Notes under the pieces: model-generated
The model's database searches: none
What the model was told of the DNA's origin: nothing
The model's input: the letters and a program-made list of their open reading frames with translations, nothing else
Position numbers and translations under genes: made by a program
Shown: piece after piece, positions 23,629-31,815 of the stretch
How positions within the stretch are numbered: position 1 is the first letter of the stretch
Layout: each line of letters opens with the position of its first letter
Source: Allopusillimonas sp008369125
GTDB taxonomy: Bacteria; Pseudomonadota; Gammaproteobacteria; Burkholderiales; Burkholderiaceae_B
Direction of reading: 5' to 3'
DNA: 64,000 nt
Assembly (NCBI RefSeq): GCF_008369125.1
Contig: NZ_VOAY01000004.1
Coordinates: 186,001 to 250,000, forward strand

Positions 23629-25458
23629 CTACAGCACGGGAAGCCCCGCTACGCAACGCAGCAGCTCTTCACCGTAAGCTTCGCGCTTGCGCACGCCGAT
23701 TCCAGTTATACCGTCAAGATCGTCCAGGGTTTGGGGGCTTTCAAGGGCCACTTCACGCAGCGTGGCATCATGAAAGATCACGTAGGCCGGAACGCCGTGG
23801 TTGCGTGCAACCTCGGCGCGCCACGTACGCAGAAGCTCAAATCGCTGCTGTGCCTCGGGCGGCAGCAGCACGGCCGATTCTTTGCTACGCCCGCCTGTAG
23901 ACCGAGAGCTGCGTGATTTTTTTTCTGATTCGCGTCGCAGCATGAGCGTATGCTCGCCTTTCAGCACAGCCCGACTGCTTTCTGTAAGCGTGAGTGTTCC
24001 GTATCCCTCATGGTCGACAGCCAGAAAGCTGTTGGCCAGCAACTGGCGCAACACGCCACGCCAGGCATTTTCAGACAGGTCAGCGCCTACGCCGAAAACA
24101 GACAAGGTGTCATGCCCATATTCTTTGATGCGGTCAGTGGGCTTGCCGCGCAATATATCAATGAGATGGCCAGCGCCAAAGCGCTGCCCCCGCTCGCGCC
24201 ACAGACGGTAGACTGCCGAAAGTATCTTCTGCGCAGCAACGGTTCCGTCCCAGGCTTCTGGTGGCTCCAGGCAGGTATCACAATTGCCACAAGGCTGTAT
24301 GGCCTGATCAAAATAAGCCAGCAGCCGCTGCCGCCGGCATGACACGGTTTCGCACAAACCCAACATGGCATCGAGCTGCGCCCCCAGACGGCGCTTGAAA
24401 GACTCATCACCGGCAGACTCACTGATCATGCGCCGTTGCTGCACCACATCTTGCAGACCATACGCCAGCCAGGCCGTTGCCGGCAGGCTATCACGCCCAG
24501 CACGACCCGTTTCCTGGTAATACCCTTCGACAGACTTGGGCAAGTCAATATGTGCCACGAAGCGCACATCGGGCTTGTTAACCCCCATACCAAACGCAAT
24601 GGTGGCCACCATAACCCGCCCCTCTTCACGCAGAAACCGCGACTGGTTGTCAGCGCGCACTGCCTGGCTGAGACCAGCATGGTAAGGCAATGCCGGGATG
24701 CCGTGCTCGCACAGGTAGTTGGCCGTTTCTTCGACGCGTGCCCTCGACAAACAATAAACAATGCCGCAATCGCCCTCGTGCTCTGCCTGAATGAATGCCA
24801 GTAATTGCCGACGGACCTCATTTTTTTCAATGATGCGATAACGGATATTGGGGCGATCAAAGCTGGCTACAAAGTGCGGAGCGCCGTTCAGGTCGAGTCG
24901 CTCGGCAATCTCGCTTCGGGTGGCGGACGTTGCGGTGGCGGTAAGCGCCAGCCGCGGAATACCTGGCCACTTTTCGTGCAACACAGACAGGCCAAGGTAC
25001 TCGGGCCTGAAATCGTGCCCCCATTGCGACACACAATGCGCCTCGTCAATGGCAAACAGCGCGATACGCCCCTGTGACAGCATGTCCATGCACCGGTCAG
25101 TCAACAGGCGCTCGGGTGCGACATACAGCAAATCAAGTTCACCAGCGACAAAGGCGCGCTCAACCTCACGCGCCTCGCGCCAGTCTTGCGACGAATTAAG
25201 ATAAGCCGCCCGTACGCCCAGCTCGGTCAGGGCATCGACCTGATCCTGCATAAGTGCGATCAATGGCGAAATAACAATGCCAGTGCCAGGCCTGACCAGT
25301 GCCGGTATCTGATAACACAGTGACTTGCCGCCCCCGGTAGGCATCAGTACCAGTGCGTCACCGCCATCGACAACATGGTCGATAATGGCCTGCTGCTCAC
25401 CACGAAACGCTTCGTAGCCGAATACTTGCTGCAGGGTTTCGAGGGAAGATAAAGGCAT
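23629..25458 (-). CDS. recQ: ATP-dependent DNA helicase RecQ
   Basis: 3'-5' DNA helicase used in recombination and fork repair; 609 residues. Motifs in order: motif 0 EAFRGEQQAII, Walker A MPTGGGKSLCYQ (about 39-50), DEAH at 138-141 inside AIDEAHCVSQWGHDFRPEY (which includes the aromatic-rich loop), the zinc-binding cysteines C..(16)..CGNCDTC (about 380-405), the winged-helix RQC region, and a C-terminal HRDC domain (about 525-605: LLRTWRAEVARNHGVPAYVIFHDATL). The ATG at 25458 (MPLSSLETLQ) is chosen over an upstream in-frame start at 25473. The usher-like gene ends 15 bp upstream, so they may form one transcript. Confidence 0.95.
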   Translation of the reverse strand: MPLSSLETLQQVFGYEAFRGEQQAIIDHVVDGGDALVLMPTGGGKSLCYQIPALVRPGTGIVISPLIALMQDQVDALTELGVRAAYLNSSQDWREAREVERAFVAGELDLLYVAPERLLTDRCMDMLSQGRIALFAIDEAHCVSQWGHDFRPEYLGLSVLHEKWPGIPRLALTATATSATRSEIAERLDLNGAPHFVASFDRPNIRYRIIEKNEVRRQLLAFIQAEHEGDCGIVYCLSRARVEETANYLCEHGIPALPYHAGLSQAVRADNQSRFLREEGRVMVATIAFGMGVNKPDVRFVAHIDLPKSVEGYYQETGRAGRDSLPATAWLAYGLQDVVQQRRMISESAGDESFKRRLGAQLDAMLGLCETVSCRRQRLLAYFDQAIQPCGNCDTCLEPPEAWDGTVAAQKILSAVYRLWRERGQRFGAGHLIDILRGKPTDRIKEYGHDTLSVFGVGADLSENAWRGVLRQLLANSFLAVDHEGYGTLTLTESSRAVLKGEHTLMLRRESEKKSRSSRSTGGRSKESAVLLPPEAQQRFELLRTWRAEVARNHGVPAYVIFHDATLREVALESPQTLDDLDGITGIGVRKREAYGEELLRCVAGLPVL

Positions 25459-25473
25459 GCGCAAAAATAACAA

Positions 25474-26613
25474 TTAAAAAATCGACACAGAAAGCCGGAC
25501 CCCTACATCATAGTCTCCGGTACGCAATTCGCGCCGGGTGCTGATGCCGACGCGCAGATTGGGGCTGTACCAGAACTGCTGGGTCAAGCCAAAAAGGCTG
25601 CTGGAATCACCCGAAGTGGGGCTGAGCCGCTCAAACGTGCCGCTGATGTCGCCCCAGCGCCGGGTTGGCACGGTCGCCGACCATCTGTGGCGATTTGCTC
25701 CGACGGCTGCCGGGCCACCCGAATAGGTACTAAGATCTACAAACCCGGCAGAGTACTGTTCGTTCATCCACGACAGGGAAAGATCTTCAGCCACGTCTAC
25801 CGCATAACCGGCCTGATAACGCCAACCTTTGTACAGGCTGTGGCTGGCTTGTGCCACGCCAGCCGTCCACGCACCCCACTGCGTTTTATACTCACCACCA
25901 AGACCTGTTGTGACCATGTGAGGCGCGACTTCGAGCTGGGACTCCATGGTCAGGTCGGGTAATAGCCCATAACTGAACAGCACATGGGCCGCACGTTCAC
26001 CATAATCGAGATCGCCCTCTTTAATATTGGGCGCTTGGTCTATGGCTCCCAGCGAAACCGAATATGCCCACACGTCGTCGGAGCTGACTTGCCCTGCTTT
26101 CCTGGCCACGGTGATGCCACCCAGACTCGCCCCGCGAGCCCATGCGGGTGCCGCAATGGCACGGTTTCCCAGAGAAACTCGCAGGCCCTGCTCTCCCTTG
26201 TACTGCCATGAACTGGTGCCCATCGCCCAGGGCCGGTCAGCGGCAAGCGCTCGCCTATGGACTTTGCCCGACCTCCAGGCCGGAGCCCCGCGCAAGCCTG
26301 GGGATGTATCGGAAACACGTGCGCGCCGGGGCTCTGGATGACTGCTGGCCTGCCATGCATAACGATTGGGAACATAGCCCGGCCCCAAGTCGAATTCGCC
26401 GTCATCGGGCGAAGCATTGCTGCCGGACATGTCTTCTGCCCCGTCCAGCGGCATGGCTTTTATAGGAGCCCGTTCGGGTACCGAGTACGCTCTCACTCCG
26501 CCCAACGCCCGCCATGGCGGCGGCGTTGCACCGTTTGCCTGCGCCCGCACTGGCGCGGCGAGCGCCAACGCAAGCAACAAAACCATAGACAAACCTTGAC
26601 GAAAAAAATGCAT
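25474..26613 (-). CDS. Outer-membrane beta-barrel protein, usher-like
   Basis: A 379-residue exported protein with a signal peptide (MHFFRQGLSMVLLLALALAAPVRAQ; about 1-26) and a C-terminal Phe (VRLSVSIF), the usual insertion signal of outer-membrane barrels. From about residue 140 it reads as alternating amphipathic strands. Phrases such as YSVSLGAIDQAP, HVLFSYGLLPDLTMESQLEVAPHMVTTGLG and GWRYQAGYAVDVAEDLSLSW resemble the translocation barrel of fimbrial ushers, but the plug and the chaperone/subunit-binding domains are not recognisable and no pilin or chaperone genes are near. The low-complexity segment at about 28-110 is Pro/Arg rich. Function unknown; the similarity to ushers is by pattern only. 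ATG 26613 is preferred to a TTG at 26625. Confidence 0.6.
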   Translation of the reverse strand: MHFFRQGLSMVLLLALALAAPVRAQANGATPPPWRALGGVRAYSVPERAPIKAMPLDGAEDMSGSNASPDDGEFDLGPGYVPNRYAWQASSHPEPRRARVSDTSPGLRGAPAWRSGKVHRRALAADRPWAMGTSSWQYKGEQGLRVSLGNRAIAAPAWARGASLGGITVARKAGQVSSDDVWAYSVSLGAIDQAPNIKEGDLDYGERAAHVLFSYGLLPDLTMESQLEVAPHMVTTGLGGEYKTQWGAWTAGVAQASHSLYKGWRYQAGYAVDVAEDLSLSWMNEQYSAGFVDLSTYSGGPAAVGANRHRWSATVPTRRWGDISGTFERLSPTSGDSSSLFGLTQQFWYSPNLRVGISTRRELRTGDYDVGVRLSVSIF

Positions 26614-26757
26614 AACAAAAAACAATGTAATTGAAGCTCGCTACAGTCGCGGCCCGCGCTTGGAAAGAGGGAAAGCAAGAGGCGCTGCGGCCTGTAGCCA
26701 GGTACTACAGTACCGTGGGCCAAGGAGCCTTGCGCCCTTATGATGCGGTTGCCTTGA

Positions 26758-28560
26758 TTACTCTTGATCTGAGGAACGAGACCTGCGCTCAGGCGGATGA
26801 TCAAGCATGGCTTCTGCGCTTGCATCGAGTGATCGCTTTAGGGCGCTGTATTTCTCAAGCACCGCAGACTTGTATACCACACCCAAAAGCGCCGGACGCT
26901 CTTCGTTTGTAACCACCGGCAAGCGCTCACCACGAAACTGCACAAAGTACTCTTGGGCCTGATCCAGCGACATACTGGCGTGTAGAGTTTTGACAACATC
27001 ACGACGCAGCACATCGCCAGCCCGCTTTTGACCCAAGTCACTCTGGCTTAACAATAAACTGGTCAGGTCTTGCTGCGCAATGACACCCTGGAAAATATTG
27101 TCGTCATCAACCACATACAAATACCTTACAGGGTAATCAAGAAACATTTGCAGCGCATCTTTGATCGGGGCACTGGCGGCCACAACCGTGTCGGCAGGCC
27201 GTACCAGATCGCTGATCATGGTGTAACGCAGGCGATGACGCAGTAAAGCATCACGCTCACGCACGACCGTAACGTCATACATTGCCACCTCGGCCATTGC
27301 ACGTGATACAAAATACGCCACCACGGCCGCCAGCATCAAAGGCAACACGATCTGGTAGCTGAGGGTCATTTCAAAAATCATTAATATGGCCATCAACGGC
27401 GCACTGGTGGCCGCGCCCAGAAAGCTGCCCATGCCGACGAGCGCATACATGTATACGGGCGCTTGCATACCTGGCCACAGCGCCGCCATGATTAGCCCGA
27501 ACAGCGTGCCCAGAGCCCCACCCACAAACAGGGCGGGCGTAAACACACCCCCAACGGCCCCTGAGCCCACCGTAATGGCCGTGGCGAGCACCTTGCACAC
27601 CAGTATGACAACAACAGCCTGCCAGGCCCATGAGGTATGCAGGAACGAGTACACCACGCTGTAGCCATTGCCGGCAACCGGGGGCAAGAACATCAGCAAT
27701 ACGCCAACCAGAGCCCCTCCCAACCCCAACCGTAAGGGCAGCGGCAGCTTGGTTCGCCGGAACAGTTGGCGGGTAAGGTCGATAAATTTCAGGAACAAAG
27801 GCGCACCAAAACCGGCCAGCACGCCCAGGGCAACAAAAGGCAATACCTCAAGGCCCGGAATTTGCGGGATATCCGTCATGGCGTACGTAGTCTGGTAATG
27901 CCCGGTCATGCGCATAACGATGTTGGCGGACGCAGCGGCCACCAGCAACGGCCCAGATGAACGCATTGACATCGACCCGAGCACGATTTCGGCTACAAAC
28001 AGCGCACCCGCCAAAGGCGCACCATAGGCCGATGCCACACCGGCTGCCGCACCGCAGGCCACCAGCAATCGCAATCGCGCTGTACTGAAATAAATAAGAC
28101 GGCCAAGCACCGACGCACACAGCGACGCCAGGTGCACCATGGCGCCCTCCCGACCCAACGAACCTCCTGATGACACTGAAAAAAGGGATGACAGTGAACG
28201 CAGCAAGCCCTGCCGCGTTGACAGGCGGCCATCGCCAATTGCAACGGCCTCCATGTAGTCAGCGTTGGCGCCGCCTTTCAGTTTTGAGGCGGCCCAGAGC
28301 AACAAACCCGCCATCACCCCGCCTGCGACTGGAAGCAGAAGCCGCCCATACCAGGGCAAGCTGGTGATCATGCCGACAATAGAACCTCTCTTGCCAGTTG
28401 CCATGTGCTGAACCAAGTCCATACCCTGGTGAAAGGCAATGGTGGCAAACGCGCCAAACACGCCTACCACCGCTGCCCAGCAAAGCATGGCAGGCATGTC
28501 GGTCAGCCACGAGTAGCCCGCAAGCTGAGTTCTTACAGACTGTACGCTGCGCTGGATCAT
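26758..28560 (-). CDS. clcB: ClcB-type chloride channel with C-terminal CBS domains
   Basis: A 600-residue CLC membrane protein, about 430 residues of channel followed by two CBS domains (about 450-570: SDLVRPADTVVAASAPIKDALQMFL and DVVKTLHASMSLDQAQEYF). The wording PLAGALFVAEIVLGSM, GNGYSVVYSFLHTSWAWQ and GSGAVGGVFTPALFVGG matches E. coli ClcB. The gating glutamate is kept (LGREGAM, equivalent to ClcA E148) and so is the chloride-coordinating tyrosine (Y445 equivalent in AMYDV). The ClcA serine of GSGIP is replaced (GGANAD), and the internal proton glutamate E203 aligns with Ile. Family knowledge suggests a channel-like or uncoupled transporter. CBS domains imply nucleotide control. It is divergent from the response regulator, 108 bp away. 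Confidence 0.9.
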   Translation of the reverse strand: MIQRSVQSVRTQLAGYSWLTDMPAMLCWAAVVGVFGAFATIAFHQGMDLVQHMATGKRGSIVGMITSLPWYGRLLLPVAGGVMAGLLLWAASKLKGGANADYMEAVAIGDGRLSTRQGLLRSLSSLFSVSSGGSLGREGAMVHLASLCASVLGRLIYFSTARLRLLVACGAAAGVASAYGAPLAGALFVAEIVLGSMSMRSSGPLLVAAASANIVMRMTGHYQTTYAMTDIPQIPGLEVLPFVALGVLAGFGAPLFLKFIDLTRQLFRRTKLPLPLRLGLGGALVGVLLMFLPPVAGNGYSVVYSFLHTSWAWQAVVVILVCKVLATAITVGSGAVGGVFTPALFVGGALGTLFGLIMAALWPGMQAPVYMYALVGMGSFLGAATSAPLMAILMIFEMTLSYQIVLPLMLAAVVAYFVSRAMAEVAMYDVTVVRERDALLRHRLRYTMISDLVRPADTVVAASAPIKDALQMFLDYPVRYLYVVDDDNIFQGVIAQQDLTSLLLSQSDLGQKRAGDVLRRDVVKTLHASMSLDQAQEYFVQFRGERLPVVTNEERPALLGVVYKSAVLEKYSALKRSLDASAEAMLDHPPERRSRSSDQE

Positions 28561-28668
28561 GGTGAAACTGGCTCAGAAAAACAAATCATCATCGTGCACT
28601 GTATTTATGTATTTCAATTCATTTCCAGTAGCTTGCGCGTCCATGCTACACACGGCACACTGCATACT

Positions 28669-29370
28669 ATGGAAACACCTCTTGTCAAAGTGCTTGTCGT
28701 CGATGACGACCCGGCCTTGCGCCAGTTGCTGGCAGATTATCTGAACCGGCACCATTACGATACCTTGCTAGCGGCCGACGCGGGCGATCTGGTCGAGCGC
28801 ATTCAGCGTTATTCGCCCGATCTTATCGTGCTGGATCGCATGATGCCCGGTGGTGACGGCGCCGAAGCCTGCCGCCGCCTGCGTCAGCAAGGTGAAGACA
28901 TTCCCGTTATTTTACTGACTGCGCGAGATGAAACCGTAGACCGCGTCATCGGGCTTGAGGCGGGCGCAGACGATTACCTGGGCAAACCTTTTGATCCGCG
29001 CGAACTGCTGGCCCGTATTGAGGCCGTGCTCAGGCGCAAAAAAGGGGCTTCTGCCCTCAATAAAGACAAGCCAGTTTCGTTCGGGCCTTTTGTATTCGAC
29101 CCGGTCACCCGCCAGCTTATGAAAGACACAGAAGTCATCAAACTGACTGGGGGCGAAGTAAACCTGCTGGAAGCGCTGGTCAGCAACCCGGGCAAACCGC
29201 TTTCTCGCGAAAGGCTGCTGGCACTGGCCCGTGACGATGACGAAGGCATACGCAATGATCGCGCAATCGACATTGCCGTGCTTCGTCTGCGCCGCGCCAT
29301 CGAAGAAGACCCCAAGCAACCGCGCTGGATCCAGACCGTTTGGGGTGTTGGCTACCGGTTTTCACCTTAA
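28669..29370 (+). CDS. ompR: OmpR family response regulator
   Basis: A 233-residue two-component regulator. Receiver: acidic pair D12/D13 in VLVVDDDPALRQLL, phosphoacceptor Asp56 in LIVLDRMMPGGDG, Thr in LLTAR and Lys106 in YLGKPFDPRELLARIEAVLRRK. C-terminal OmpR/PhoB winged helix about 135-233, ending in WIQTVWGVGYRFSP. The LDRMMPGGDG and ADDYLGKPF wording is of the OmpR subgroup. The ATG at 28669 is chosen; an open frame extends back to 28405 over the start of clcB. Its stop overlaps the ATG of the sensor kinase by one base, so the pair is coupled. Confidence 0.92.
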   Translation: METPLVKVLVVDDDPALRQLLADYLNRHHYDTLLAADAGDLVERIQRYSPDLIVLDRMMPGGDGAEACRRLRQQGEDIPVILLTARDETVDRVIGLEAGADDYLGKPFDPRELLARIEAVLRRKKGASALNKDKPVSFGPFVFDPVTRQLMKDTEVIKLTGGEVNLLEALVSNPGKPLSRERLLALARDDDEGIRNDRAIDIAVLRLRRAIEEDPKQPRWIQTVWGVGYRFSP

Positions 29371-30761
29371 TGCGCCGATTACCTTTGCCTCGTTCGCTAT
29401 CGGCACGCATGGTGCTGTTGACGCTGGGCACCATTTTGCTGGTACAGGCCGCTACTTTTACGACCGTTTCATACTATCGAAAAAAGTTTACGGCCGACGT
29501 AGCCGCCGAGCTGACAGCAACGACCATACGCACGCTTCAGGCCTCATTGGCCGCCATCCCAGCCGAGCAGCGTGCCGACTTCGTAAAACACGCTTCACGC
29601 AATGAGTGGCGGCTTTGGTCGCGCAGCCTGCCGTCAAACGCAAGCGTTTCAGGGCTGCGACCACATCATCACACCCGACCGCCCCCACCTCCGGTTACCA
29701 AAGACATTCGCGAAAGCCTGCGTCTGTTTGTACAGGAACTGAACGAACGGCTTGAGGGCAACACCCGGGTTGCATTGTCGCGCGGCCCAGAGCCCCGTTT
29801 ATACATTTCGCTGCTCTCCGATAATGGTGCCAATGCCGACATCAGCAATTCAGAACGTGAATGGCTGGTCATTCCGCTTGACCGCGTTGCGCCTCCGGTG
29901 GGAACGCCTGTAATCGTCATATGGCTCACGGGCATGGGCCTGCTGCTTCTGATGGCCGCCGCCTTTTCATGGCACATTACCCGACCACTTACGCGTTTGG
30001 CCAGTGCGGCCGATAAGTTCGCCGCAGGTCAACCCCAGCGCGTTATCCCGTCAGGCCCGCGCGAAACCCGTGTACTGGCTGAGCGTTTCAACGCCATGCA
30101 AGACACACTGGCCGAGAACAGCGCCGTGCAGCGCACACTGCTCGCGGGGCTGCCGCACGACCTGAAAGGCCCGCTCTCACGCATGTGGTTGCGTATTGAA
30201 ATGGTTAATGACCCCACCTTTCAGGAGGGCATGCGTAAAGATGTGCAGGACATGCAACGCATGGTGGATCAGTTCATCGGCTTTGTGCGCGGCTCAGACC
30301 CAGGGTCGTATCATTTTTCGCCAATGCTTCTTAATGCCTGGCTGGAAGAACAGGTCATGGCCTGGGAAAGTGCCGGTAGCCCGGTCAGCCTCACCAGTCA
30401 GCCAGCGCAAGCGCTGCACGTAAACGCTGACGCGCTATCTCTGGGAAGACTGCTCGATAACCTGATCTCAAATGCACTAAACCACGGAGCCCCGCCTGTA
30501 GAGCTTACGCTGGATGAAAGCGACGGGTTTGCTGTGATTACGGTGACTGATCACGGGCCGGGCATTAGCCCCGAGCGTCGTGCCGAAGCGCTACGCCCTT
30601 TTTCGAGGCTGGATGAAGCACGCACCCGCACCGGCTCGGTCGGCTTGGGCCTCGCGCTGGCAGACACCATCGCGCGCGCGCACCAAGGCACGTTAACGTT
30701 GGGGCAGGCCTCTTCTGGAGGACTGCAGATCGTTATCAGGCTTCCTTTGAAGCCGACGTAA
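29370..30761 (+). CDS. envZ: EnvZ-type sensor histidine kinase
   Basis: A 463-residue membrane sensor kinase partnered with the upstream regulator. Helix 1 is at about 12-33 and helix 2 at about 180-200, with a periplasmic region of about 145 residues between, containing a His/Pro patch (HHHTRPPPPP, about 99-108). HAMP follows at about 200-255. The phosphoacceptor His263 is in LPHDLKGPLSRM. The E. coli EnvZ box reads HDLRTPLTR; here the Thr (T247 in EnvZ, needed for phosphatase action) is Gly. N-box LDNLISNALNH, G1 DHGPGI and G2 GSVGLGLALA are complete, so kinase activity is expected. The 3' end overlaps the cydB-like gene by 26 bp on the opposite strand. Confidence 0.9.
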   Translation: MRRLPLPRSLSARMVLLTLGTILLVQAATFTTVSYYRKKFTADVAAELTATTIRTLQASLAAIPAEQRADFVKHASRNEWRLWSRSLPSNASVSGLRPHHHTRPPPPPVTKDIRESLRLFVQELNERLEGNTRVALSRGPEPRLYISLLSDNGANADISNSEREWLVIPLDRVAPPVGTPVIVIWLTGMGLLLLMAAAFSWHITRPLTRLASAADKFAAGQPQRVIPSGPRETRVLAERFNAMQDTLAENSAVQRTLLAGLPHDLKGPLSRMWLRIEMVNDPTFQEGMRKDVQDMQRMVDQFIGFVRGSDPGSYHFSPMLLNAWLEEQVMAWESAGSPVSLTSQPAQALHVNADALSLGRLLDNLISNALNHGAPPVELTLDESDGFAVITVTDHGPGISPERRAEALRPFSRLDEARTRTGSVGLGLALADTIARAHQGTLTLGQASSGGLQIVIRLPLKPT

Positions 30762-31815
30762 GTGCCTGCGGATGAAACGCTGGGGGCTCAGGGGCGATCG
30801 ACAGGCCAAACATGTGCCAGTACACCCATAAATTGAAAATAAACGCCACAGGCAGTGCGATGACACTTGCCGCCAGTACCAGTCGCAATGACTCGACGGA
30901 TGCCGCTGCGTCCCAGATGGTGATGTTATCAAGCACCAGATAGGGGAAAAAGCTGTAGCCCAGGCCCCCTAGCAGCACCATGAAAACCAGCACCGTCAAT
31001 GTAAACGGAAGTGCCGTGTTGCGGTAACTGCTGTGCATGGCTCGCTGCAGGCACATCTCGATTGTCACAAAACTGGCCAGCAGTATGGCCCACAACGCCA
31101 TCACGATCATGCCATCGAGGCCGTCGCTCCATTTGAGAAAGACACCCGGGTTCGCGAACGCCAGCACCACCGTCACACCTACGGCGCCAGCAGCCGTCCA
31201 GCGCACTGCCCTGCGCCCCCACGACGCCGCCCGGGCGCGCAGCTCGCCACCCACCCGCATCATGAGCCAGCTCGCACCGAGCAGGCAGTAAGCGGACAAC
31301 GCGCAAAGGCTTACAAAGGTGGAAAACCCCACGTAAGTATCGCCTGCGCGGTACGACACCACGATTTTTCCAAGCAAAAAGCCATGGGACAAGGCTGTCA
31401 GCAACGAGCCCAATGCAAAACCAATAAGCCAGCGTGATTGCAAAGGCTGAGATGCTCGCATGCGCATTTCAAAGCAGACAGAGCGCAACAGCGTGCCCAG
31501 TGCCAGCGCGCAGAGCGGCGCGTAGAGCTGCCCCATGACGGGCCCCCAGGCACCAGGAAACGCCGCCAAAAAGAGACCAAGCCCAAGAAAAAGCCAGAAC
31601 TCATTGGCATCGCGCCAGGGACTGAGCAAACCCAGCATGCGAGGCCGCAAGCTGGTCGGCGCAAAAAGAACCAGACACCCCACTCCGATATCAAAGCCAT
31701 CGAGCACCGCTGCCGCAACAATAATGGCGTAAAACAGTGCAAAAAATACCAGCGGCATCCAGAAATCAGGTTCTTCGACCCCAAAGCCCATAGACATGGC
31801 CAGCGCATCGATCAT
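30736..31815 (-). CDS. cydB: Cytochrome bd oxidase subunit II-like protein (CydB family)
   Basis: A 359-residue membrane protein with about eight or nine helices. The family pattern is intact: VLDGFDIGVGCL near the N-terminus (CydB D29 region), SPWRDANEFWL (aligned ungapped to E. coli APHWDGNQVWL, keeping D58 but with Arg for W57), AAFPGAWGPV, and NITIWDAAAS..., VYWHMFG at the C-terminus. Its ATG overlaps the stop of the cydA-like gene (ATGA), so the two are made together. In a working bd oxidase CydB carries no heme and scaffolds CydA. Its good conservation contrasts with the loss of heme ligands in the partner, so the complex may be kept for another role. The 3' end overlaps the sensor kinase gene. 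Confidence 0.88.
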   Translation of the reverse strand: MIDALAMSMGFGVEEPDFWMPLVFFALFYAIIVAAAVLDGFDIGVGCLVLFAPTSLRPRMLGLLSPWRDANEFWLFLGLGLFLAAFPGAWGPVMGQLYAPLCALALGTLLRSVCFEMRMRASQPLQSRWLIGFALGSLLTALSHGFLLGKIVVSYRAGDTYVGFSTFVSLCALSAYCLLGASWLMMRVGGELRARAASWGRRAVRWTAAGAVGVTVVLAFANPGVFLKWSDGLDGMIVMALWAILLASFVTIEMCLQRAMHSSYRNTALPFTLTVLVFMVLLGGLGYSFFPYLVLDNITIWDAAASVESLRLVLAASVIALPVAFIFNLWVYWHMFGLSIAPEPPAFHPQALTSASKEA

